From positions 1-64,000 of the forward strand of contig NZ_AUBS01000010.1 in assembly GCF_000429365.1 (NCBI RefSeq): a stretch of 64,000 nucleotides of DNA, given 5' to 3'. Source of the stretch: Pseudodonghicola xiamenensis DSM 18339 (GTDB lineage: Bacteria; Pseudomonadota; Alphaproteobacteria; Rhodobacterales; Rhodobacteraceae). Positions 8,077 through 16,244 of this stretch are shown here, in pieces. Under the pieces are notes generated by a model. That model worked only from the letters and a program-made list of their open reading frames with translations, searched no databases and was not told where the DNA came from. Each line of letters begins with the position of its first letter. The stretch's first letter is position 1. A program made the translations under genes and the position numbers.

Positions 8077-9315
8077 TCAGCGGCCAAGAATGGTGACGCA
8101 GGCGGCCGCTTCTTCTACCCCGTGCAACCCCCCGCCGTTTTCGGCGATGGCGTTCTTTGCCCCTTCGACCTGACGCGCGCCAGCTTCGCCGCGCAGTTGC
8201 GTGACCAGTTCGAAAACCTGCCCTATCCCTGTGGCACCGACCGGGTGGCCCTTGGATTCCAACCCGCCCGAGGGGTTCACCGGAATGCGTCCGCCGATCT
8301 TTGTCTCGCCGCGCAGACTGGCGGGACCGCCCTCGCCGAATTCGACAAACCCGAGGTTCTCGATCTGGATCACTTCGCCCACGGCCGTGGCGTCATGCAC
8401 TTCGGCCACCGATATATCCTCGGGGCCGATCCCGGCCTGTTCATAGGCCTCAAGCGCGGCAAGCCGGGTCAGGTGGTTCTTGTAATCTTCCGGCGGACGG
8501 TCGGTGCCCGAGCGCAGGATCGCGGCCTTGACCTTGATGGCGCGGGCGGGATCGAGGCCCAGACGTTTTATCCCCTCGCCGGTGCATAAAACGGCCGCAG
8601 CGGCCCCGTCTGAGATCGGGGCGCACATCGGTAGGGTCAGCGGATAGGTGATCGGCGGCGCGGCCAATACCTGATCGACGCTCATGGCTTCTCGGTATTG
8701 CGCCAGTGGATTATGCACGGAATGCGCATGGTTCTTGGCGGAGACGGCAGCAAACTGCTCCTGCGTGGTGCCGAAAGTTTTCATGTGAAGCCGCGCGAAA
8801 CCTGCGTAGACATCCATGAATACACTATAAGGCTTGGGCGATTTCGATCCTTCGGGTTCCTCGACCCCTGCACCCAGATCGGCCAGCCGTTGCGCGACCT
8901 CTTCGCTGTTGCTGACGTCCCAGCCGCTGTCGAAGGCCGAAAACATCAATGCACGGTCGTCAGAATACATCTTCTCGGCGCCCACGGCGAGACAGCAGTC
9001 GCCATTGCCGGCCTTGAGGAAATCGACTGCCAGTTTGAACCCGGTCGAGGCGCTGGCGCAGGCGTTTTCAACATTCACCACCGGAATGCCCTGAATGCCC
9101 ATTTCACGCAGCGCGATTTCGCCCCGTATCATGTGCTGGCCCTCCATGTGGCCCTGCACCGCGTTCGAGAAAAATGCGCCGTCAATGCGATCGACCGTCA
9201 GCCCGGCGTCAGTCAGTGCGGCGGCGACGGCATCGCCCGTCAGGTCCTTGATCGATTTGTCCCGGAATTTCCCGAACGGTGTCATCCCGACGCCAACAAC
9301 GTAGATATCCTGCAT
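8077..9315 (-). CDS. SCP-x type thiolase (acetyl-CoA acyltransferase-like)
   Basis: Thiolase of the sterol-carrier-protein-x/lipid-transfer branch, 412 aa. It would cleave a 3-ketoacyl-CoA with CoA, commonly branched or bulky substrates in this branch. The nucleophilic Cys lies in VENACASAS (about residue 90). The second motif is VAEVHDATAVGE, with the HDATA variant of the more common HDCFA, and the glycine-rich GGLESKGHPVGATGIGQ carries the catalytic His. The C-terminus ends AAACVTIL. The start is the ATG at 9315 behind GGGAG. It is the middle gene of operon C, between a crotonase and a dehydrogenase, making a compact beta-oxidation set. Confidence 0.87.
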   Translation of the reverse strand: MQDIYVVGVGMTPFGKFRDKSIKDLTGDAVAAALTDAGLTVDRIDGAFFSNAVQGHMEGQHMIRGEIALREMGIQGIPVVNVENACASASTGFKLAVDFLKAGNGDCCLAVGAEKMYSDDRALMFSAFDSGWDVSNSEEVAQRLADLGAGVEEPEGSKSPKPYSVFMDVYAGFARLHMKTFGTTQEQFAAVSAKNHAHSVHNPLAQYREAMSVDQVLAAPPITYPLTLPMCAPISDGAAAAVLCTGEGIKRLGLDPARAIKVKAAILRSGTDRPPEDYKNHLTRLAALEAYEQAGIGPEDISVAEVHDATAVGEVIQIENLGFVEFGEGGPASLRGETKIGGRIPVNPSGGLESKGHPVGATGIGQVFELVTQLRGEAGARQVEGAKNAIAENGGGLHGVEEAAACVTILGR

Positions 9316-9331
9316 TTTGCAGTCTCCCTGT

Positions 9332-10120
9332 TCAGTAGCCGCGAAACTGCGGTTTGCGCTTTTCATTGAAAGCCGCCAGCCCTTCGCGCATGTCCCAGGA
9401 ACGCATATGCGCGCGCAGGTTCAGCATCTCTTCGGCCAGGGCGGCGGTTTCGTCCACGTTCAGCGACCGGTTCGCCACCTTCTTCATGCGGCGCAATACG
9501 GCGGGGCTCTTGTCCGCCAGCCGGTCGGTGAAAGCCTGTACGGCGTCGCGCAATTCTGCGTCCGGCACGACCTTGTTCACCAACCCCCAGTCCATCATGT
9601 CCTGGGCCGAAATGTTCTCGCCCGAGAATAACAGGAATTTCGCGCGGTTCAGCCCGACCCGCCGCGGCAGGATCGCCGCGCCCCCCGCGCCCGGAAAGAC
9701 GCCGAAATTGGAGTGAGCATCACCCAGTTGCGCGCTTTCAGCGGCAAAGACCAGATCGCAGGCCATAACCATTTCCAAACCGCCCGCCATGGCCAGCCCG
9801 TTTACGGCGGCGATCACTGGCTTGGGGCCGTGACGCATTAACCCGAAGGTGTGTTCGACGAGATCGAGAAGGTCGGGTTCGCCGGGTACGTGCTTGGCAC
9901 CGGCGACCTCCTTGAGGTCCGCACCGGCGCAGAACGCCCGCCCGGATCCGGTCAGGACAATGGCGCGAACCGCGTTATCGGCAATCGCGGCTTCAAGCGC
10001 GTCCGCCATTTCCCGTAGCATCTGCATCGACATGGCGTTCAACTGGTCGGTCCGCTGAAAAGTGATCCATTCGGTTCCAGCCACACGTTCGACGGACAGG
10101 GTCTTTGGCACTTCAGTCAT
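9332..10120 (-). CDS. Enoyl-CoA hydratase/isomerase (crotonase family)
   Basis: Crotonase-fold protein, 262 aa. The oxyanion-hole segment is GRAFCAGADLKEV (about 60-72), and the second glycine segment with the first catalytic Glu is MAGGLEMVMACDLV (about 110). At the position of the second catalytic Glu of classical hydratases, in the loop before GVFPGAGG, this protein reads DAH, so a His replaces Glu; the activity may not be simple hydration. The start is the ATG at 10120 with a strong AGGAGG. It is the first gene of operon C, divergent from the CoA-transferase gene at 10233. Confidence 0.85.
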   Translation of the reverse strand: MTEVPKTLSVERVAGTEWITFQRTDQLNAMSMQMLREMADALEAAIADNAVRAIVLTGSGRAFCAGADLKEVAGAKHVPGEPDLLDLVEHTFGLMRHGPKPVIAAVNGLAMAGGLEMVMACDLVFAAESAQLGDAHSNFGVFPGAGGAAILPRRVGLNRAKFLLFSGENISAQDMMDWGLVNKVVPDAELRDAVQAFTDRLADKSPAVLRRMKKVANRSLNVDETAALAEEMLNLRAHMRSWDMREGLAAFNEKRKPQFRGY

Positions 10121-10232
10121 CTTAACCTCCTGAAGAACAATAATAATTTTTAGTTCTGGCTTGCTTTTCCCGACGGATCGAGTTGCTATGGACGGGACCC
10201 GCCCGCGGGAAAAACAAGAGCTGGAGACTGAT
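10121..10232. promoter_or_regulatory. Divergent intergenic region, promoters for operon C and the CoA-transferase gene
   Basis: These are 112 bp between two divergent starts. For the rightward gene a possible promoter is TTGCTT at 10161-10166 with TGCTAT at 10184-10189 (17-bp spacer), which is a weak match. I see no copy of the TCTAACA-NN-TGTTAGA palindrome found at the other operon heads, so this pair may be controlled differently. Confidence 0.35.
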
Positions 10233-11336
10233 ATGAGCACTGCACCCCTGGCCGGCCTGAAGATTCTCAGCCTCGCTGAACAATTCCCGGGTCCCTATGC
10301 GACCATGCTGTTGTCGGACATGGGGGCCGAGGTGACCATGATCGAACGACCGGGAGTCGGCGATCCGGCCCGTCAGTTTCCGCCTCTGTTTAGGGCCCTG
10401 AACCGCGGCAAACGCAGCGTGGCGCTCGACTTGAAATCCGCTGATGGCCTCGCACAATTTCGCTCCCTTGCGCAAACCGCCGATGTCATCGTTGAAGGGT
10501 TCCGCCCCGGAAAGCTCGCGGCGCTCGGTGCCGGTTTCGAGGACATGCGTAGTGCTAATCCGCGGCTGGTCTACGTGTCGATTTCGGGATACGGGCAGGA
10601 TGGCCCTTATCGAGACAGGGCGGGGCACGATCTGAGCTATGAAGGGGTTGGAGGTTTGCTGGCCGATCAGGCCGATGCAAAGCAGCCCGGCCCTGTGCCG
10701 CCGATCCCCCTTGCGGATGTTGGCGCGGCGTTGTTCGCGGCGATCGCAATCCTGTCGGCGGTGGTGTCGAGCCAGCGCACAGGGCAGGGGCGTTACGTGG
10801 ACGTGTCCATGTCGGATGCGGTGGTTTCGATGTTGACCGCATTCCTCGCTCCCGCCGCCAATGGAACACCGCTGGGCGAATTTATCGCCGAGCCGGGCTA
10901 TGGCGTGTTCACCTGCAAAGACGGCAAGCTCTTGACCTTGTCCATCGCGCATGAGGACTGGTTCTGGAAACCGTTCTGCGATGTGATCGACAGGGCGGAT
11001 CTTGCGCCGTTGACAGGCCGCGACCGTGTCGCCCGCAAGGTCGCGCTGCGCGAAGAAATCGCGGCGATTTTGGTCGGCAAGACGCGCGCCGAATGGGGCG
11101 ACCTTCTGGATAAGGCGGGGGTGCCATGGGGTCCGGTCAACTCCCTGGTCGAAACGCTGGACGACCCCCATGTGCGTGCGCGCCAGCTGCTGCGCAAGAT
11201 TACGCATGACGGCGGCAAGGCCGAGACTTTTATTGTCCAGCCGTTGAAATTTGATGGATTCGAAACCGCAACACCGAATCTGCCCCCTGAACTCGGGGCA
11301 GATAATGACAGCGTTTTTTCGGACGACGCCAACTAG
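10233..11336 (+). CDS. CaiB/BaiF family III CoA-transferase or alpha-methylacyl-CoA racemase-like protein
   Basis: Family III CoA-transferase fold, 367 aa. The N-terminus, PLAGLKILSLAEQFPGPYAT, is the family signature. The segment RAGHDLSYEGVGG contains the catalytic Asp of transferases; in alpha-methylacyl-CoA racemases this region also supplies the His-Asp pair. LADVGAALFAAIA follows, as in racemases. The racemase Glu expected just before the VF-C-DGK segment appears to be Gly here (PGYGVFTCKDGK), so I cannot decide between transferase and racemase. The start is the ATG at 10233 with GGAG upstream. The gene converges with the SDR at 11362, leaving 25 bp between stops. Confidence 0.85.
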   Translation: MSTAPLAGLKILSLAEQFPGPYATMLLSDMGAEVTMIERPGVGDPARQFPPLFRALNRGKRSVALDLKSADGLAQFRSLAQTADVIVEGFRPGKLAALGAGFEDMRSANPRLVYVSISGYGQDGPYRDRAGHDLSYEGVGGLLADQADAKQPGPVPPIPLADVGAALFAAIAILSAVVSSQRTGQGRYVDVSMSDAVVSMLTAFLAPAANGTPLGEFIAEPGYGVFTCKDGKLLTLSIAHEDWFWKPFCDVIDRADLAPLTGRDRVARKVALREEIAAILVGKTRAEWGDLLDKAGVPWGPVNSLVETLDDPHVRARQLLRKITHDGGKAETFIVQPLKFDGFETATPNLPPELGADNDSVFSDDAN

Positions 11337-11361
11337 AGGCGGCGGTTGGCCGATGTCGGCT

Positions 11362-12150
11362 CTAGCAGGCAAACGAATACCCTCCATTCACTGGATAGGT
11401 CTGTCCGGTGATCCAGCTGGCAGCATCCGAGCAGAGGAACAGGATCATTCCGGCGGGGTCTTCCGGCTCGCCCAGCCGGCGGATCACGTATTGCGACAAT
11501 GCCCGCTTCTCGGTCTCTGCATCTGGGATCAGGTCGGCGACAGCCGGAGTTCTTGTGCCCCCCAAGGCGACGCAATTCGCGGTGATCCCGAACCGACCAC
11601 CGGCTTTTGCAATTGCCCGCATGAAGCCGGCCGCACCGGCCTTGGCCCCGGAATAAACCGCCAGATGCGGTTCACCGACACGGCCGGCGTCGGAAATGAC
11701 GGTCACAATGCGCCCATAGCCACCGTTGACCATCAACGGCATGGCGTGACGGGTGCAGTTCAGCACCCCATCGAAATTGGTGGCCATCCAGCGGCGCCAT
11801 TCGTCGGGATCGGATTCCCAAAACGGGACCAGATCGTCGAGCCGCGATGTCGGCCCGGCGTTGCCCGCATTGTTGACCAGAATATCCACGCCGCCAAATG
11901 TGGTCTGCGTTTCGGCAAACGCCGCGCCAACCGCATCGAAATCCGAGACGTCGAAGGCGAGCGGCAGAGCATTTGCACCCGCTGCCTCCACTTCCGCGGC
12001 AACGCTTTCGGCCCGTTCTGCATGAAAATCGTTGACAACGACGGCACCGGCTCCGTGTTCTGCCAGATAAAGCGCGACTTGCCGACCAACGCCTTGCCCC
12101 GCTCCGGTTACAAATGCGGTACGACCTTTGATGGAAAGCAGGTTACTCAT
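11362..12150 (-). CDS. Short-chain dehydrogenase/reductase
   Basis: Classical SDR of 262 aa. It has the Rossmann glycine motif TGAGQGVG (about residues 15-22), an acidic residue in VVVND pointing to NAD preference, NNAG (about 92-95), a Ser in TVISDAG and the catalytic YSGAK (about 158). The C-terminal GEPEDPAGMILFLCSDAA-W-TGQ-PVNGG block is FabG-like. The probable role is oxidation of a 3-hydroxyacyl-CoA or an alcohol. It is the last gene of operon B, 12 bp after livF. The ATG at 12150 has AAAGGAA upstream. Confidence 0.85.
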   Translation of the reverse strand: MSNLLSIKGRTAFVTGAGQGVGRQVALYLAEHGAGAVVVNDFHAERAESVAAEVEAAGANALPLAFDVSDFDAVGAAFAETQTTFGGVDILVNNAGNAGPTSRLDDLVPFWESDPDEWRRWMATNFDGVLNCTRHAMPLMVNGGYGRIVTVISDAGRVGEPHLAVYSGAKAGAAGFMRAIAKAGGRFGITANCVALGGTRTPAVADLIPDAETEKRALSQYVIRRLGEPEDPAGMILFLCSDAASWITGQTYPVNGGYSFAC

Positions 12151-12162
12151 CTTCGTTCCTTT

Positions 12163-12960
12163 CTATCCCAGCCATCTCTTCCGGCGGCGATAGTGTTTGA
12201 TATCTCGATAGCTTTTGCGCTCGCCCGATGCGGTGACGCCGAGATAAAATTCCTTGATGTCCTCGTTGTCCGCGAGCTTGTCGGCAAGGCCGTCCATCAC
12301 GATCCGGCCATTCTCCATCACATAGGCATAGTCGGCGATCGACAGCGCCGCGGCACTGTTCTGTTCAACCAGGAAAAAGGTCGTGCCTTCTGACTTGAGC
12401 TGCTTGAGCACTTCGTAAACATCCCGGATCATCATCGGGGCCAATCCCAACGACGGCTCGTCGATCGCGATAATCTTGGGGCTGGCCATCATGGCCCGGC
12501 CGATCAGAAGCAGTTGCTGTTCGCCGCCAGACATGAAGCCAGAGGTGCGGTTGCGCAGGTCCGCAAGCCGGGGCATCAAGGCGTAAACATGGTCCAGGCG
12601 CTTTTTCAGCTCGGCGGAGTTGGGCACCATGTGTCCGCCGACGATCAGGTTTTGCTCTGACGTCAGATGCCGCAAAACGCGCCGCCCTTCCATCACATGG
12701 ATGAGACCGTTCTTCACGACTTCCGAGGCTTCCATGTTCTGAATGGGAGTTCCGTCCAGAACGATGGACCCCGCCGAAACGGTTCCATCCTCGGATTTGA
12801 GCGTTCCCGAGATGGCTTTAAGCGTCGTGCTTTTTCCTGCGCCATTGCCACCGAGCAGAGCAACACATTGTCCCGCACGGACTGTCATGGACACGCCTTT
12901 GAGCGCCAGGATGACGTCGGAATATGTCACCTCTACGTTGTTGAGTTCCAGCATGGTCAT
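12163..12960 (-). CDS. livF: ABC transporter ATP-binding protein, LivF type
   Basis: ATPase subunit of a branched-chain-type (HAAT) importer, 265 aa. Walker A is GGNGAGKS (37-44), the signature is MSGGEQQ and Walker B is IIAIDEP, followed by SLGLAP. The family-typical VEQN segment (FFLVEQNSAAAL) carries the switch region, though with Gln-Asn where His is common. The C-terminus is about 25 residues longer than usual for LivF. The start is ATG 12960 or, two codons on, 12954. It partners with livG, livH, livM and the binding protein upstream in the same operon. Confidence 0.88.
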   Translation of the reverse strand: MTMLELNNVEVTYSDVILALKGVSMTVRAGQCVALLGGNGAGKSTTLKAISGTLKSEDGTVSAGSIVLDGTPIQNMEASEVVKNGLIHVMEGRRVLRHLTSEQNLIVGGHMVPNSAELKKRLDHVYALMPRLADLRNRTSGFMSGGEQQLLLIGRAMMASPKIIAIDEPSLGLAPMMIRDVYEVLKQLKSEGTTFFLVEQNSAAALSIADYAYVMENGRIVMDGLADKLADNEDIKEFYLGVTASGERKSYRDIKHYRRRKRWLG

Positions 12961-12984
12961 ATTGCCCGGGGCTAAGGATCAGAA

Positions 12985-13008
12985 CGGGCACCGCGACTGC
13001 GGTGCCCG
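12985..13008. other. Intergenic hairpin after the binding-protein gene
   Basis: A perfect 10-bp stem, CGGGCACCGC (12985-12994) and GCGGTGCCCG (12999-13008), has a GACT loop, in the 55 bp between the binding-protein stop and the livF start. On the minus strand no T-run follows. Such hairpins in binding-protein operons usually stabilise or partly terminate the mRNA so that the binding protein is made in excess. Confidence 0.65.
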
Positions 13009-13015
13009 GAGTAGT

Positions 13016-14254
13016 TCACCATTTTTCTACGTGCGGAACATCGACACCAGTTGCTTCGATGGTGATTTTCCCATCTTTGACGGTGCCCACATTCACTTTG
13101 AGGCCTTCTAATGGGAAAGGCGCTTCGGGAGTAAACGTGAGGGAGGGAAGAAAGCCATGGGTTTCTTCGGTCGTGATCGTTCGAGCAAAAAGCGCCTCGC
13201 GCACTTTCTCTCCGGTCAGCCCCTCGGCGCCGTTCGCCTCGATCGCGTGATCGATCACGATCACGGTATAGAGACCCTGAGATACGCCCATTGCGGTCAC
13301 GACGTTCCAAGGTGCTTCGAGTCCGTAATCGGCAACCAATGTCTCGTAGAATTGTCGCGCGGGAGTGTCCTCATCGGCCGCAATCGCCATGCCGTAGGCT
13401 TCAAAGTCCCCCTCCATTTGCTCAAGCCCGCCAAGCGCGCCACCCGAGGCCGGAAGCCCGTTATGCGAACTCATCATGATCGGGATGTTCGCCCCGTTGG
13501 CCTGCAGCCCACGTTTCGCGGCAACCACGATAGAGGTGTTCGTTTGGATTACCAGTGCCTCGGCCCCGGCTCGTACAACGCGGCGCATTTGCCCCGTCAG
13601 ATCGGTGGGTTGAACTTCGGTATAGATGACCTCGACGAGGTCGATCTCCTCGGGGTGCTCTTCGGCATAGAGTTCAAGGCCCTTTGCCATGTCGACATAG
13701 GCAGGCGATGCTTCGGAGGCGAGGATCGCAACCTTGAGCGGTTCGTCTCCTCCGCGCTGTTCACGCATCCAGTTCAGAAAGCCGACACTTTCGTGCGAAT
13801 AGGTCGGGCGTGGGTTGAAAATCCAGGCATCCGGTTGCCAGGCAAAACCGTAGGCCGCTGTGGCCATGAACATTGGGATTTTGTCTTCCGGCAGGCGTTC
13901 GGAAAGGGCCGCGACGTCAGGCCCGCCGAGGCCGACAACCGCAATCGGGTCCAGTTCCGATTTGATCCCGGGCCAGAGACTTGCCACCTGTGCCGCGTCA
14001 TAGCGGGTTTCGTAGTTTTTGTAGTTCAGCGTGACGCCAAGTTCCTTGCCGCGGGTTTCATTCCACCAGGTGAACACAGCCTCACGTCCGCCGGCCAGGA
14101 TGGGCATGATGTCAGCATAAGGGCCGGAAAAGTCCGACAGCAGGGCCAGATTATAGGTCTCTTCGGCCTGCGCCTTCAAAGGCATGGTAGCCGCGGCCGC
14201 CAAGGCAGCCGCTGCCAGTAAGCCGCGAAGACCTCGATTCGATTGGTAAGTCAT
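13016..14254 (-). CDS. ABC transporter substrate-binding protein, periplasmic
   Basis: Type I periplasmic binding protein of the Leu/Ile/Val-like family, 412 aa. Residues 1-30 form a signal peptide: basic MTYQSNRGLRG, a hydrophobic Ala-rich core, and AQA before the mature start EETYNLAL. The mature part opens with LLSDFSGPYAD, typical of the ligand-binding lobe, and contains the GPDVAAL and ILASEAS segments of the two lobes. The ATG at 14254 has a GGGAGGA leader. It determines the specificity of the importer; the surrounding acyl-CoA genes suggest a hydrophobic carboxylate rather than an amino acid, which is inference. Confidence 0.88.
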   Translation of the reverse strand: MTYQSNRGLRGLLAAAALAAAATMPLKAQAEETYNLALLSDFSGPYADIMPILAGGREAVFTWWNETRGKELGVTLNYKNYETRYDAAQVASLWPGIKSELDPIAVVGLGGPDVAALSERLPEDKIPMFMATAAYGFAWQPDAWIFNPRPTYSHESVGFLNWMREQRGGDEPLKVAILASEASPAYVDMAKGLELYAEEHPEEIDLVEVIYTEVQPTDLTGQMRRVVRAGAEALVIQTNTSIVVAAKRGLQANGANIPIMMSSHNGLPASGGALGGLEQMEGDFEAYGMAIAADEDTPARQFYETLVADYGLEAPWNVVTAMGVSQGLYTVIVIDHAIEANGAEGLTGEKVREALFARTITTEETHGFLPSLTFTPEAPFPLEGLKVNVGTVKDGKITIEATGVDVPHVEKW

Positions 14255-14288
14255 ATTTTTCCTCCCAGGTTTAGAGCCGCTCTATTTC

Positions 14289-15341
14289 TCAGTGAGGAAA
14301 CGGCCAGATACGGTATGACGACTTCAGGATGTTCCAGCGGTGCATCAGCCCCTTGGGTTCGAGGATCATAAACAATGCGATCACGCCGCCAAGAACGACA
14401 TTCATGCCAGCGAACACGATGTCACCGCCAAGGAATGACACCGAGTCGGCGATATTGGGTCCGACCGTCGCGATAATTTCCTGGATGATGCGGATAATGA
14501 AGACGCCGATCAGGGCCCCCACGATTGAACCCATCCCGCCGACGATGATCATCGCGACGAAGAAGATCGAGTGAAACAGGGTGAACTGGTCTACCCCCAC
14601 GAAGCGGATCAGATAGGCCCAAAGCGCCCCGCCGACGCCCGCATAGAAAGCGCCGATCAGGAAGGCATTTGCCTTTGTGGCCGCGACATTGATCCCCATT
14701 ATACCCGCAGCCACGTCATCATCCCTGACCGCCACGAAGGCACGGCCGAAGCGTGACCGAACGATCCCGAACGCGCCCGCCACCATGATCGTGGTGACCG
14801 CGAAATTCAGATAGAACTGCGAAGATTCGCTGACAAATCGCAGCCCGAAAAGCTCGGCCGGGGGCACGGTGATACCGTTCGATCCACCCAGCCAGGTTGA
14901 CGGCAGGTTCAATACGGCAAAGTGGAACAGGAACTGAGCCGCAATCGTGGTCAGTGCCAGATAGAACCCCTTGATCCGCGCCGCGGTCAAGCCAAAAAGA
15001 AAGCCGAACAGCGCAGCCGAGAGCCCGGCCAGAGGAATGGTCAGCAGAAACGTAAGGCCGGTCTTCGAGGCCAGTATCGAGGCCGTATAGGCGCCGACCC
15101 CCATGAACGCCGCCTGACCCAGGTTGATCTGGCCCGCATAGCCGGTGCAGATCTGAAGCCCGACGGCGATGACGGCGCTGATCATCATCATGTTCAGAAT
15201 GGCGATTATGCGCCCGCTCACCAGATAGGGTGCCGCCAGAAGCAAACCCATGAACAGGACGAGGGCAAGCGCTTGCCAGCGTGTGCGGACAATACGTCTG
15301 TCACTGCGATAGCTTGTCGGGAATACGCCGGAAGGGTCCAT
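14289..15341 (-). CDS. livM: ABC transporter permease, LivM type
   Basis: Inner-membrane permease, 350 aa, with around ten hydrophobic segments after a 20-residue basic N-terminus (RSDRRIVRTRW). The family motif GYAGQINLGQAAFMGVGAY is at about residues 67-85, and the cytoplasmic EAA-like loop is at RSRFGRAFVAVRDDDVAA (about 196-213). It pairs with LivH, whose stop is four bases before this start. The start is the ATG at 15341; the Shine-Dalgarno is weak, so translation is probably coupled. Confidence 0.9.
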   Translation of the reverse strand: MDPSGVFPTSYRSDRRIVRTRWQALALVLFMGLLLAAPYLVSGRIIAILNMMMISAVIAVGLQICTGYAGQINLGQAAFMGVGAYTASILASKTGLTFLLTIPLAGLSAALFGFLFGLTAARIKGFYLALTTIAAQFLFHFAVLNLPSTWLGGSNGITVPPAELFGLRFVSESSQFYLNFAVTTIMVAGAFGIVRSRFGRAFVAVRDDDVAAGIMGINVAATKANAFLIGAFYAGVGGALWAYLIRFVGVDQFTLFHSIFFVAMIIVGGMGSIVGALIGVFIIRIIQEIIATVGPNIADSVSFLGGDIVFAGMNVVLGGVIALFMILEPKGLMHRWNILKSSYRIWPFPH

Positions 15342-15344
15342 GGA

Positions 15345-16229
15345 TTACACCCGTTCGATTGTGCGCCAGCCGAACAGGCCGGTCGGTCGGATCAGCAGAA
15401 TGGCAAGCATGATGATATAGGGAACAACGCTGCCCAGTGACCCTCCGATCAGCGGGTCAAGATAGTTGGTTGTCAGGCTCTGGACGATACCGATAATCAC
15501 GCCCGCAAGGATCAGCCCACCGATGGATTCCAGCCCGGCAAACAGCGCCACCGGCAGGGCCGCGAACCCGATATCCGAGGCCAGGAAGGTCAGCGATTTG
15601 CCGCTGAGAAAGATCATCGCACCAATTGTGGACAGGATTGCCCCGAGAACCCAGGCAACGGCAATCGAGCCTTTCACCGAAATGCCCATCGAGGAAGCTA
15701 CGACGTGGTCCTCCGCCACAGCGGTCATACGGAGGCCGGACCGGGTCCGGTTGAAGAACCACGACAGGCCGACGGCCGCGACAATGGTGATGATCCCACC
15801 TATCAGGAGGTTCATCGGGATCAACATATCGCCGAGGAACAAGGGTTTCAGCGGAAAAATGATCGGGAAGGGTCTTACCGCGGGACCGAACACAAGCAGC
15901 ACCAAACCGCGCAGCAGGATCAAAAGGCCGACGGTGACCATGACCATCGAGAAAACCGATTCACCGATCAGCTTTGTCAGGAAAATCCGTTCGATTGCGT
16001 ACCCGACCAGCCCGGCCAGAACCAGCGAAAGGGGTATCGACAACCAAAGGCTAAGCCCCGCTTGCATCGTTGTGAACCAGACGATGAACCCGCCGATGAT
16101 CACAAGCTCGCCCTGCGCGAAGTTGAACACCTTGCTGGCGCGGTAAATCACAACAAAGCCCATGGCCACCAGCGAATACAGAAGGCCGATCAAAGCCCCG
16201 GTAATGATGTCATTGATGAAATAGACCAT
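15345..16229 (-). CDS. livH: ABC transporter permease, LivH type
   Basis: Inner-membrane permease, 294 aa, with about eight hydrophobic segments. It opens with the typical MVYFINDIITGALIGLLYSL and the FNFAQGELVIIGGFI motif, and has the loop NRTRSGLRMTAVAEDHVVAS corresponding to the EAA region. The strong ribosome binding site AGGAGG precedes the ATG at 16229. It follows the CoA ligase gene by 15 bp and precedes livM, so transport and activation genes share one transcript. Confidence 0.9.
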   Translation of the reverse strand: MVYFINDIITGALIGLLYSLVAMGFVVIYRASKVFNFAQGELVIIGGFIVWFTTMQAGLSLWLSIPLSLVLAGLVGYAIERIFLTKLIGESVFSMVMVTVGLLILLRGLVLLVFGPAVRPFPIIFPLKPLFLGDMLIPMNLLIGGIITIVAAVGLSWFFNRTRSGLRMTAVAEDHVVASSMGISVKGSIAVAWVLGAILSTIGAMIFLSGKSLTFLASDIGFAALPVALFAGLESIGGLILAGVIIGIVQSLTTNYLDPLIGGSLGSVVPYIIMLAILLIRPTGLFGWRTIERV

Positions 16230-16244
16230 TGTCGCCGACCTCCT

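Noticed and set aside
10134..10157. AGAAC...GTTCT inverted repeat in the operon C divergent region
   Set aside because: Only 5-bp arms with 14 bp between them in AT-rich DNA; expected by chance.
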